Source: Cellulomonas sp. (GTDB lineage Bacteria; Actinomycetota; Actinomycetes; Actinomycetales; Cellulomonadaceae). From it: 5,972 nt of DNA. Location: contig JAPSIJ010000157.1 in NCBI GenBank assembly GCA_031178805.1, positions 1 to 5,972 on the forward strand. The letters run 5' to 3'. The notes under the pieces are model-generated. The model saw nothing but the letters and a program-made list of their open reading frames with translations, did not search any database and had not been told where the DNA came from. The position numbers were made by a program, and so were the translations under genes. Of the stretch, positions 1 to 5,935 are shown in pieces. Within the stretch, counting starts at the first letter, position 1; every line of letters begins with the position of its first letter.

Positions 1-896
1 CCCTGGGTGATGCCGCTGATCACCCAGCGCTGCGCGATCAGGTAGACCACGATCGTCGGCGCCATCGCCATCAGGTACGACGCGAAGGCCACGTTGTAGC
101 TGGTGCCGAACTGGCTCTGGAAGATGTTCTGCACCACGGGCAGGGTCTGCATCCCGGGGTCGGCGGTGATCAGCGACGGGATCATGAAGTCGTTCCACGA
201 GGCGAGGAAGGCGAAGATGCCGACCGTGGCGTTCATCGGGCCGAGCACCGGCAGGATGATCCGCCAGAACACCTGCCAGGTGGACGCGCCGTCGATCCGG
301 GCGCTCTCCTCCAGCTCGACCGGGATGGACCGCAGGTAGGCGGAGTAGAGCAGCACGCTGAACGACAGCTGGAACATCGCGTGCAGCAGCCCGACGCCCA
401 CCGGGTTGTCCAGGCCGACCGCCGCGGTCATCTTGATCTGCGGCAGGGCGACCACCGGGAACGGCAGGAACATGGCCGCCAGCAGGTAGACGAACGACCA
501 GCGGAAGAACCGGTGCGACCAGTGCCGGACGATCGCGTACGCCGCCATCGAGCTCAGCAGCAGCGTCACCAGCACCGTGATCGCCGCGACCAGCACCGAG
601 ACGCCGAACGCCACCGGGTACCGGGTGAGCTCCCAGGCCTCCGCGAAGCTGCCCGGGTGGAACGGCGCCGGCAGGGCGAACGCGTTCTGCTCGACGGCCT
701 GCCCGCTGGTCTTGAACGCCATCGCCACGACCACGTACAGCGGCGCGAGCACCGTGAGCGAGGCGAGGCAGAGCAGCACGGTGAGCGGCCAGCTGGTCCG
801 GTCCGTCCGGCGGGGCCGGCGCGGGCGGTCCGCGGGGCGCCGGGGCGCGAAGCCCGCGGTGCCGTCGGGGACGGCGGTGGTGGTCGTCGCGGTCAC
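1..896 (-). CDS. Carbohydrate ABC transporter permease, MalG type (C-terminus cut by window edge)
   Basis: Inner-membrane permease subunit of a binding-protein-dependent sugar importer; it should pair with the MalF-type protein encoded just upstream. The frame stays open for 298 codons to the left edge with no stop. About 36 polar, Arg/Pro-rich residues come first, then hydrophobic segments near residues 37-60, 97-122, 133-153, 165-187, 218-236 and 268-288, which fits the usual six helices. The cytoplasmic EAA loop, which docks the ATPase, is plain at residues 196-216 (EESARIDGAS...IILP). The visible end (WVISGITQ) matches the usual C-terminus of the family, so probably only some 5-10 residues are missing. 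The start is the GTG at 896-894, whose bases overlap the upstream TGA stop (GTGA). An AGGAG lies at 910-906, nine bases ahead. The overlap implies translational coupling. The family is secure; the substrate is not. Confidence 0.93.
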   Translation of the reverse strand, partial: MTATTTTAVPDGTAGFAPRRPADRPRRPRRTDRTSWPLTVLLCLASLTVLAPLYVVVAMAFKTSGQAVEQNAFALPAPFHPGSFAEAWELTRYPVAFGVSVLVAAITVLVTLLLSSMAAYAIVRHWSHRFFRWSFVYLLAAMFLPFPVVALPQIKMTAAVGLDNPVGVGLLHAMFQLSFSVLLYSAYLRSIPVELEESARIDGASTWQVFWRIILPVLGPMNATVGIFAFLASWNDFMIPSLITADPGMQTLPVVQNIFQSQFGTSYNVAFASYLMAMAPTIVVYLIAQRWVISGITQ

Positions 897-1822
897 AGTC
901 GCACGCTCCTGCCCCGGGTCACGACGAGCTGCGCGATGGAGATGACCACGGTGATCACGAAGAACACCGTCGCGTTCGCCATCTGGTACGCGTAGTCCCC
1001 GCCGGTGAACCCGCCGAAGATGGACATGGCGACGCTGCGGGTCGCCGTGCCGGGACCGCCGCCGGTGAGGCCGACGATCACGTCGTAGACCCCGAGGTAG
1101 CCCTTCACCCCGAGGATCGTGTTGATCACCACGAACCCGCTGATCAGCGGCAGCGTGATCGACCGGAACTGCCGCCACGCGCCGGCGCCGTCCAGCGAGC
1201 TGGCCTCGTACAGGTCGGGCGGGATCGAGGTCAGGCCGGCGGTGTAGACGAGCAGCGCCCCGGGGATGGTCTGCCACGCGGACACCACCACGATGGACAG
1301 CCAGGCGAGGTCGGGGTTCCCGAGGATGCTCTGCTCCAGCGGGGTCGCGCCGAGGGACGTCGCGAGCGCGGGCAGGGTGTTCGCGAACAGGAAGCTGAAC
1401 ACGTACGCGACGACGATGCCGGACAGCACCATCGGGATCACGAACACGGTCCGCAGCCCGGTGGCGAACCGGATCCGCCGGCTGAGCGCGACCGCGAGCG
1501 CCAGCGCGACCGTCTGCGCCACGACGACCGTGACGAGGGCGAACAGCAGGGTGAAGCCGTACGACTCGAGGATCGTCGGGTCCGTGACCAGCGCGGCGTA
1601 GTTGCGCAGGCCGAGGAACTCCCAGTCGCCGAACCCGACGTAGCTGGTGAGGCTGTAGAAGATGCCCACGACCGCCGGGATCACGATGATCGCCGTGAAC
1701 ACGACGAGGGCGGGGACGAGGAACAGGTAGGCGATCGCCTCGGGCCGCCCGCGGTGCCGGGCGCGGGCCGGGACGGCCCCCTCCGGCGGCGCGGCGGCCC
1801 CGAGGGGCGTCTGGACGGTCAC
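893..1822 (-). CDS. Carbohydrate ABC transporter permease, MalF type
   Basis: First permease subunit of the same sugar importer, an integral membrane protein of 309 residues, a normal length for actinobacterial MalF-like permeases that lack the large periplasmic insert of E. coli MalF. A polar N-terminus of about 28 residues is followed by hydrophobic segments near 29-54, 88-114, 122-147, 174-198, 228-248 and 281-302. The EAA loop is at residues 206-225 (EASSLDGAGA...TLP). The motif LTGGGPGTAT at 252-261 is typical of this permease group. The start is GTG at 1822, with AAGGAG at 1833-1828 and a five-base spacer. The solute-binding protein stop lies 37 bases upstream and the next permease overlaps by four bases, so the three genes form one operon. 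The transporter role is certain; the sugar is unknown. Confidence 0.96.
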   Translation of the reverse strand: MTVQTPLGAAAPPEGAVPARARHRGRPEAIAYLFLVPALVVFTAIIVIPAVVGIFYSLTSYVGFGDWEFLGLRNYAALVTDPTILESYGFTLLFALVTVVVAQTVALALAVALSRRIRFATGLRTVFVIPMVLSGIVVAYVFSFLFANTLPALATSLGATPLEQSILGNPDLAWLSIVVVSAWQTIPGALLVYTAGLTSIPPDLYEASSLDGAGAWRQFRSITLPLISGFVVINTILGVKGYLGVYDVIVGLTGGGPGTATRSVAMSIFGGFTGGDYAYQMANATVFFVITVVISIAQLVVTRGRSVRL

Positions 1823-1859
1823 GGGGTCTCCTTCTCCGGCCGCGACGACGGCGTCGCGG

Positions 1860-3146
1860 TCACGCTGTGGCGTCCCGGGTGGCGAGCCGGCGCCAGTCGG
1901 CGTCGAGCTGGCGGAGCATGCTGTCGAAGTCGCCGGTGCGGATGGCGGCCTGCAGGTAGTTGCCCAGCGGGATCGAGGTGGGGATGAACGTGCCGGCGCC
2001 CTGGTAGAACGCGGCGCGGTCGACGTAGTCCTGCAGGCCGGCGAGGCGCTCGTCCTGCTGCGGCGGGGCGTCCGTGGTGGTCGAGTACGCGAGGTTGTCG
2101 CGGTTGTAGGCGTCGAGGACCTCGGGCTGCATGAGGAACTCCACCAGCCGCTCGGCGTCGTCGACCCGCCCGGTGCGCTCGGGGATGTACAGCGCCAGGT
2201 CGACGTTGACCCGGGCCTGCCGGTCGGCCGGGTCCTCGCTCACCGGCAGCGCGAACGTGCCGACCTCGAGGGTCTCGTCCACCAGCGCGATCTGCCCCAG
2301 CGCCCACGGGCCCTGCAGGTACATGCCGACCTCGCCGCGCCCGAAGGCGAGGTTGCCGTCGGCGTAGGAGCGCACCGCGTGGTCCGGGTTGAAGAACCCG
2401 GCGATCGTCCTGGCGCGCTCCATCGGGACGGCGAAGTCCCGCTCGAACGACACGGGGGCGTCGGGGCCGACGTCCGTGCCGACCTCCTTCATCCGCGCGA
2501 AGAAGTCCGCGGTGTCGACCAGGGAGCCGACCGAGTAGTCGAACAGGCCCTGCCACAGCGTCCAGGTGTCCCGGTCGGTCGCGTACACCGGGGTGATCCC
2601 GGCGTCCCGCAGCGCGGTGCACACGTCCACGAACTGCGTCCAGGTCTCCGGCACCGGCAGCCCGAGGTCGGCGAAGATCCGCCGGTTGTAGATGACGCCG
2701 GCCGCGGCGAGCGAGTACGGGAGCAGGCTGGTGCGGTCCTCGTAGGTCGCGTACTGGTCGGCGAGGGCGCTGATGTCGCCGCGCACCCGCGCGGCCGACG
2801 GCAGCCCGGACAGGTCGCGGAACTGGCCCCGGCCGACGTACCGGGCGAGCTCCAGGTTGCCGTTGAAGCAGCCGACGTCGGCGGGCTCGCCGCGGACGAA
2901 CTGCGGCGCGATGGCGGTCGTGGAGTCGTGCACCACCCGGATGCCGCGGTTCTCGGACTCGAACCGGCGCAGCAGGTCGCCGAAGTACGCGATGACCTCC
3001 TGCTTCTGCAGGTAGAACCGCAGCGCGCCGCCGCCCCCGGAGGTCCCTGCGCCGCACCCGGCGAGGGCCAGGGCGAGCGCGCCGGCGGAGCCGGCGAGGA
3101 ACGAGCGGCGGCTCACGGACGGGCCGGGACGGGCGGCTGGACCCAC
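1860..3146 (-). CDS. Extracellular sugar-binding lipoprotein of an ABC importer (Tat-type signal)
   Basis: Family 1 solute-binding protein that captures a sugar or oligosaccharide outside the membrane and delivers it to the two downstream permeases. From the GTG at 3146 it has 428 residues, a normal length. A twin-arginine motif (SRRSFL, residues 12-17) precedes a hydrophobic stretch and a lipobox LAGC with Cys31, followed by a Gly/Ser-rich tether, so it should be folded before Tat export and then lipid-anchored. Family hallmarks are GVIYNRRIF...LPVPETW at about 150-169 and GEVGMYLQGPW at about 271-281. I chose GTG over the upstream in-frame ATG at 3173 (437 residues) because AAGGAG sits six bases before the GTG, while the ATG has no ribosome site and lies only about 10 bases from the inferred transcription start. 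Aromatic residues are plentiful, but ligand specificity cannot be deduced. Confidence 0.94.
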   Translation of the reverse strand: MGPAARPGPSVSRRSFLAGSAGALALALAGCGAGTSGGGGALRFYLQKQEVIAYFGDLLRRFESENRGIRVVHDSTTAIAPQFVRGEPADVGCFNGNLELARYVGRGQFRDLSGLPSAARVRGDISALADQYATYEDRTSLLPYSLAAAGVIYNRRIFADLGLPVPETWTQFVDVCTALRDAGITPVYATDRDTWTLWQGLFDYSVGSLVDTADFFARMKEVGTDVGPDAPVSFERDFAVPMERARTIAGFFNPDHAVRSYADGNLAFGRGEVGMYLQGPWALGQIALVDETLEVGTFALPVSEDPADRQARVNVDLALYIPERTGRVDDAERLVEFLMQPEVLDAYNRDNLAYSTTTDAPPQQDERLAGLQDYVDRAAFYQGAGTFIPTSIPLGNYLQAAIRTGDFDSMLRQLDADWRRLATRDATA

Positions 3147-3152
3147 GGGTGT

Positions 3153-3158
3153 CTCCTT
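3153..3158 (-). promoter_or_regulatory. Ribosome binding site that decides the start of the solute-binding protein
   Basis: AAGGAG lies six bases upstream of the GTG at 3146-3144. The stretch AAGGAGACACCCGTG almost copies the ribosome site of the next gene in the operon (AAGGAGACCCCGTG at 1833-1820). If translation began at the upstream ATG, this site would be coding (Lys-Glu), which is less likely. This supports the shorter protein. Confidence 0.75.
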
Positions 3159-3189
3159 CGACTCGATCGTCATCGATCGTGCTCAGGCG

Positions 3190-3217
3190 ACATTACAGCG
3201 CTGTAAACCCGTGTCAA
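3190..3217 (-). promoter_or_regulatory. Promoter of the sugar-importer operon
   Basis: On the minus strand TTGACA (3217-3212) is followed after 16 bases by TAATGT (3195-3190), which fits TAnnnT. The -35 box is a perfect consensus, which is rare by chance in such GC-rich DNA. Transcription would start near 3184-3183, leaving a leader of about 37 bases before the GTG at 3146. The location directly ahead of the first operon gene supports the call; it has not been tested. Confidence 0.7.
3193..3206. promoter_or_regulatory. Palindromic operator, LacI-like (TTACAGCGCTGTAA)
   Basis: This is a perfect 14-bp inverted repeat with a central CG, the symmetry typical of LacI-family operators. It fills most of the spacer between the -35 and -10 boxes and covers the first half of the -10 box, so a bound regulator would block RNA polymerase. 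LacI-family repressors often control sugar importers, and the bound sugar usually releases them. No regulator gene is visible in the window. A ROK or other sugar-responsive regulator is possible instead. Confidence 0.72.
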
Positions 3218-3247
3218 GGGCGCCGGCCGCCCGCCGTCCCGGGGCGG
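3218..3247 (-). terminator. GC-rich hairpin after the ABC-F stop, possible terminator
   Basis: Directly downstream of the ABC-F stop codon, 3247-3242 can pair with 3232-3227 (CCGCCC/GGGCGG, nine-base loop). An alternative stem pairs 3232-3228 with 3222-3218 around a five-base loop. The two stems exclude each other. No T-tract follows, so this is not a classic intrinsic terminator, although many actinobacterial terminators lack one. It lies next to the -35 box of the sugar operon, where it could stop read-through from the upstream unit. Confidence 0.35.
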
Positions 3248-4894
3248 TCAGTCGGCGGTGACCTCCGCGACGCGGCCGTCCTCCACGTGCCACCGCCGGG
3301 TGAGCCGCACGGTGTCGAGCATCCGCCGGTCGTGCGTCACCAGCAGCACCGTGCCGTCGAACGACTCCAGCGCCTGCTCCAGCTGCTCGATCGCCGGCAG
3401 GTCGAGGTGGTTGGTCGGCTCGTCCAGCACCAGCAGGTTGACCCCGCGCGCCTGGAGCAGCGCCAGCGCGGCGCGGGTGCGCTCGCCCGGCGAGAGGGAC
3501 ACCGTGGCGCGGGTGACGTGGTGGCCGCCCAGGCCGAACTTCGCGAGCAGCGTCCGCACGTCGGCGGTGGACCAGTCCGGCACCTCCCGGGCGAACGCGT
3601 CACCCAGCGCGGCGGCGCCCTCGAACGCGCCCCGGGCCTGGTCCACCTCGCCGACCAGCACGCCGGACCCGCGGTCCACCCGGCCCTCGTCCGGCGCCAG
3701 CCGGCCCAGCAGCAGCGCCAGCAGCGTCGTCTTGCCCGCCCCGTTCGGCCCCGTGATCGCGACCCGGTCCCGCCAGTCCAGCTGCAGGTCCACCGGCCCC
3801 AGCACGAACGACCCGCGCCGGACGGTCGCCGCTCGGGCCGCGGCCACCACGGACCCCGACCGCGCGGCCGCCGCGATCGTCATCTGCAGCTGCCACTCCT
3901 TGCGCGGCTCGTCGACCACGTCCAGCCGCTCGATCATCCGCTCGGTCTGCCGCGCCTTCGCGGCCTGCTTCTCCGAGGCGTCCGCGCGGAACTTCCGGCC
4001 GATCTTGTCGTTGTCGGACGCCCGGCGGCGCGCGTTCTTCACGCCCTTGTCCATCCAGGCGCGCTGCATCCGCGCGCGGGAGGCCAGCGCGTCCCGGCGC
4101 GCGGCGTAGTCCTCGTACGCCTCCCGCGCCCGCCGCCGGGCGGTGGACCGCTCCTCCAGGTAGGCGTCGTACGAGCCGCCGTACACCGCGACCCGCTGCA
4201 GGCTCCGGTCGATCTCCACCACCGAGGTGACCGTCCGGCTGAGGAACTCCCGGTCGTGGCTGACCACCACCACCGGCGCCGTGGCGCGGTGCACGAAGTC
4301 CTCCAGCAGCGCGAGGCCGTCCAGGTCGAGGTCGTTGGTCGGCTCGTCCAGCAGGTAGAGGTCGTACCGGGACAGCAGCAGCGCGGCCAGCCCCACCCGT
4401 GCCGCCTGCCCGCCGGACAGCGCGGTCATCGCCAGCCCCGGGTCCACGTCGAGGCCGAGGTCGGCGAGGACGGAGCCGGTGCGGGCGTCGAGGTCCGCGC
4501 CGCCCAGCGCGAGCCAGCGCTCCAGCGCCTCGCCGTACGCGTCGTCGGCCCCGGGCTCCCCGGCGGCCAGCCGCTCGGCGGCCGCGTCCATCGCCGCCTG
4601 CGCCGGCCCCACCCCGGTGCGGCGCTCCAGGTGCGCCTGCACCGACTCGTCCGCGCGGCGCTCGATCTCCTGCGCCAGGTACCCGAGGGCGGCGCCCGGC
4701 GGGGACACCGCGACCGTGCCGGCGTCCGGCGCGCGGTGCCCCGCGAGGATCCGCAGCAGGGTGGACTTGCCGGCGCCGTTCGGCCCGACCAGCCCGACGA
4801 CGTCGCCGGGGGCGACCACGAGGTCGACACCGCCGAACAGCTCGCGGTCGCCGAACGCGGCGCCGACCCCCTTGGCCTGCACGGTGGCGCTCAT
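3248..4894 (-). CDS. ABC-F family ATPase (ribosome-associated, soluble)
   Basis: Cytoplasmic protein of 548 residues with two ABC ATPase domains and no membrane segment, the ABC-F layout. Domain 1 has Walker A GPNGAGKST (37-45), signature LSGGQ (159-163), Walker B ending DEPTNDLD (183-190, catalytic Glu184) and switch His213. Domain 2 has GPNGAGKTT (382-390), LSPGE (467-471), DEPTNHLD (491-498, Glu492) and His521. All ATPase residues look intact. Between them, about 245-335 is a strongly charged Arg/Lys/Glu linker, the segment that in this family reaches toward the P-site tRNA and peptidyl-transferase centre. ABC-F proteins either tune translation or protect ribosomes from antibiotics. The length is similar to actinobacterial self-resistance members, but nothing here proves resistance. 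The ATG at 4894 begins just before the first beta strand; no good ribosome site precedes it. It lies 30 bases after the pseudouridine synthase stop, suggesting co-transcription. Confidence 0.95.
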   Translation of the reverse strand: MSATVQAKGVGAAFGDRELFGGVDLVVAPGDVVGLVGPNGAGKSTLLRILAGHRAPDAGTVAVSPPGAALGYLAQEIERRADESVQAHLERRTGVGPAQAAMDAAAERLAAGEPGADDAYGEALERWLALGGADLDARTGSVLADLGLDVDPGLAMTALSGGQAARVGLAALLLSRYDLYLLDEPTNDLDLDGLALLEDFVHRATAPVVVVSHDREFLSRTVTSVVEIDRSLQRVAVYGGSYDAYLEERSTARRRAREAYEDYAARRDALASRARMQRAWMDKGVKNARRRASDNDKIGRKFRADASEKQAAKARQTERMIERLDVVDEPRKEWQLQMTIAAAARSGSVVAAARAATVRRGSFVLGPVDLQLDWRDRVAITGPNGAGKTTLLALLLGRLAPDEGRVDRGSGVLVGEVDQARGAFEGAAALGDAFAREVPDWSTADVRTLLAKFGLGGHHVTRATVSLSPGERTRAALALLQARGVNLLVLDEPTNHLDLPAIEQLEQALESFDGTVLLVTHDRRMLDTVRLTRRWHVEDGRVAEVTAD

Positions 4895-4924
4895 GGGTCC
4901 ATTGTCGCGGGTCGCGGGCGGCCC

Positions 4925-5860
4925 TCAGTCCTCCGCGGTCAGCGGCAGCCGGCGGACGCTGCGGAACCGCCGTTCCGTGCCGTCCACCGGGTCGGTGAAC
5001 GCGAGCTCGCCGGCGAGCAGCTGCAGCGGCGTGCGGAAGTCGTCCACCGGCACGTCCCGGACGACTGGGTACAGCGGGTCGCCGACGATCGGGATGCCCA
5101 GCCCGAGCAGGTGCAGCCGCAGCTGGTGGGTCTGCCCGGTGCGCGGGCTGAGCCGGTACACGCCCAGCCCGTCGGCCTCGCGCAACAGCTCGACCCGGGT
5201 CTCCGCGTTCACCGGCGCCCCGGGGACCACCTCCGCCTGCCAGACGCCGCGCTCCTTGCGGATGTGGTTCCGGACGTCGACCGGCAGGGCGAGGTCGGGC
5301 CGCAGCGGGGCGAGCGCCCAGTAGGTCTTGCGCACCGCCCGGCGCTCGAACGCCGTCTGGTACGCCCCGCGCCACCGCTGCTCGGTCGCCAGCATCAGCA
5401 GTCCCGACGTCACCCGGTCCAGCCGGTGCAGCGGCGACAGCTCCGGCAGGTCGAGCTCGGCCCGCAGCCGGACGACGACGCTCTGGCGGACGTGCCGGCC
5501 CCGCGGGATCGAGGCGAGGAACGGGGGCTTGTCCACGACCACGAGGCGGTCGTCGCGGTGCACGACGTGGACGGCGCCGGGGACCTCCGGCTCGTCGCGC
5601 AGGTCGCGGTGGAAGAACAGGTGCTGCTGCGGCCGGTACGGGTCGTCCGGGCCGACGGGCCGGCCGTCCTCGGCGACGAACCGCCCGGCGGCGAGCATCC
5701 CGTCGACGTCGACGTGCTCGGGCAGCCGGGCGCGCAGCCAGGCGGCCATCGTGGGCCACTGCTCGGGCCACGTCTCCGGGCGGGACCGGTCCCGGTCCGG
5801 GGTGCGCAGCCGCGCGGCATCGAGGCCGTGGCGGGGCGGCAGCGGCGAGCGGGGCGGCAC
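4925..5860 (-). CDS. RluA-family RNA pseudouridine synthase
   Basis: Enzyme that isomerises uridine to pseudouridine in rRNA or tRNA; the target site cannot be told from sequence. From the GTG at 5860 it has 311 residues. The catalytic motif HRLDRVTSG is at 145-153 with nucleophile Asp148. VVDKPPFLASIPRG at about 108-121, RTGQTHQLRLHL at 240-251 and GDPLYP at 260-265 are further RluA-family blocks. The first ~80 residues (RLPEHVDVDGMLAAGRFV...) resemble a degenerate S4-like start but I do not claim a full S4 domain. An in-frame TTG at 5950 would add 30 residues rich in Arg, Gly and Ala; I reject it because a TACCAT -10 box lies seven bases before the GTG and VPPRSPLPPRHGLD looks like a natural beginning. 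The ABC-F gene follows 30 bases downstream, so the two likely share a transcript. Confidence 0.94.
   Translation of the reverse strand: MPPRSPLPPRHGLDAARLRTPDRDRSRPETWPEQWPTMAAWLRARLPEHVDVDGMLAAGRFVAEDGRPVGPDDPYRPQQHLFFHRDLRDEPEVPGAVHVVHRDDRLVVVDKPPFLASIPRGRHVRQSVVVRLRAELDLPELSPLHRLDRVTSGLLMLATEQRWRGAYQTAFERRAVRKTYWALAPLRPDLALPVDVRNHIRKERGVWQAEVVPGAPVNAETRVELLREADGLGVYRLSPRTGQTHQLRLHLLGLGIPIVGDPLYPVVRDVPVDDFRTPLQLLAGELAFTDPVDGTERRFRSVRRLPLTAED
5782..5793. repeat. Second copy of the palindrome GGGACCGGTCCC
   Basis: Identical to the copy at 5897-5908 and 115 bases away from it. Here the symmetry extends by one base pair on each side (5781-5794). It lies inside the pseudouridine synthase coding region, at codons for an Arg/Asp/Ser-rich stretch, so coding constraint is an alternative explanation. 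Confidence 0.5.
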
Positions 5861-5867
5861 CCGGCGA

Positions 5868-5873
5868 ATGGTA
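5868..5873 (-). promoter_or_regulatory. -10 box for a probable leaderless transcript of the pseudouridine synthase
   Basis: TACCAT (5873-5868 on the minus strand) fits TAnnnT and ends seven bases before the GTG at 5860, the spacing expected when transcription begins at or next to the start codon. No Shine-Dalgarno sequence precedes the GTG, and I see no convincing -35 box. Leaderless genes are common in Actinobacteria. Confidence 0.55.
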
Positions 5874-5896
5874 CGGGCGCCCGCCGCGGAGCGGAC

Positions 5897-5908
5897 GGGA
5901 CCGGTCCC
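5897..5908. repeat. 12-bp palindrome GGGACCGGTCCC between divergent starts
   Basis: This perfect inverted repeat lies between the two facing -10 boxes (5868-5873 and 5925-5930). The identical 12-mer occurs again at 5782-5793 within the start of the pseudouridine synthase gene. It may be an operator for the divergent pair, or a chance result of high GC content. Confidence 0.5.
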
Positions 5909-5924
5909 CGCCCGGTCCGCCAGG

Positions 5925-5930
5925 TACGAT
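5925..5930 (+). promoter_or_regulatory. -10 box for a divergent, probably leaderless gene
   Basis: TACGAT fits the TAnnnT form common in actinobacterial promoters. It ends five bases before the GTG at 5936, so the mRNA would begin at or within a base or two of the start codon. No ribosome site lies between them. The -35 region is not convincing. Confidence 0.55.
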
Positions 5931-5935
5931 CGCCG

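Noticed and set aside
381..995. A 204-codon plus-strand frame opposite the permease genes
   Set aside because: Arg/His/Gln-rich shadow; the minus strand holds clear permeases with EAA loops in this stretch.
1819..3057. A 412-codon open frame on the minus strand
   Set aside because: It is a shifted shadow of the solute-binding protein gene, very Arg/Pro-rich and without motifs; the true frame shows a Tat signal, lipobox and family hallmarks.
2379..3206. A 275-codon plus-strand frame opposite the solute-binding protein
   Set aside because: It is the antisense of a well-supported gene; composition is typical of GC-rich shadow frames, and it runs through the sugar-operon promoter and operator.
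3258..4109. A 283-codon plus-strand frame opposite the ABC-F gene
   Set aside because: Ser/Arg/Ala-rich antisense shadow with no recognisable motif or ribosome site.
4479..5324. A 281-codon plus-strand frame crossing from the ABC-F gene into the synthase gene
   Set aside because: It crosses the boundary of two firmly identified genes and has only low-complexity Ser/Arg/Pro content.
3600..5771. A 723-codon open frame on the minus strand spanning two genes
   Set aside because: It is out of frame with the ABC-F and pseudouridine synthase genes, both of which have full family motifs. Its product is an Arg/Ala/Gly/Pro-rich string with no domain; extreme GC content removes stop codons.
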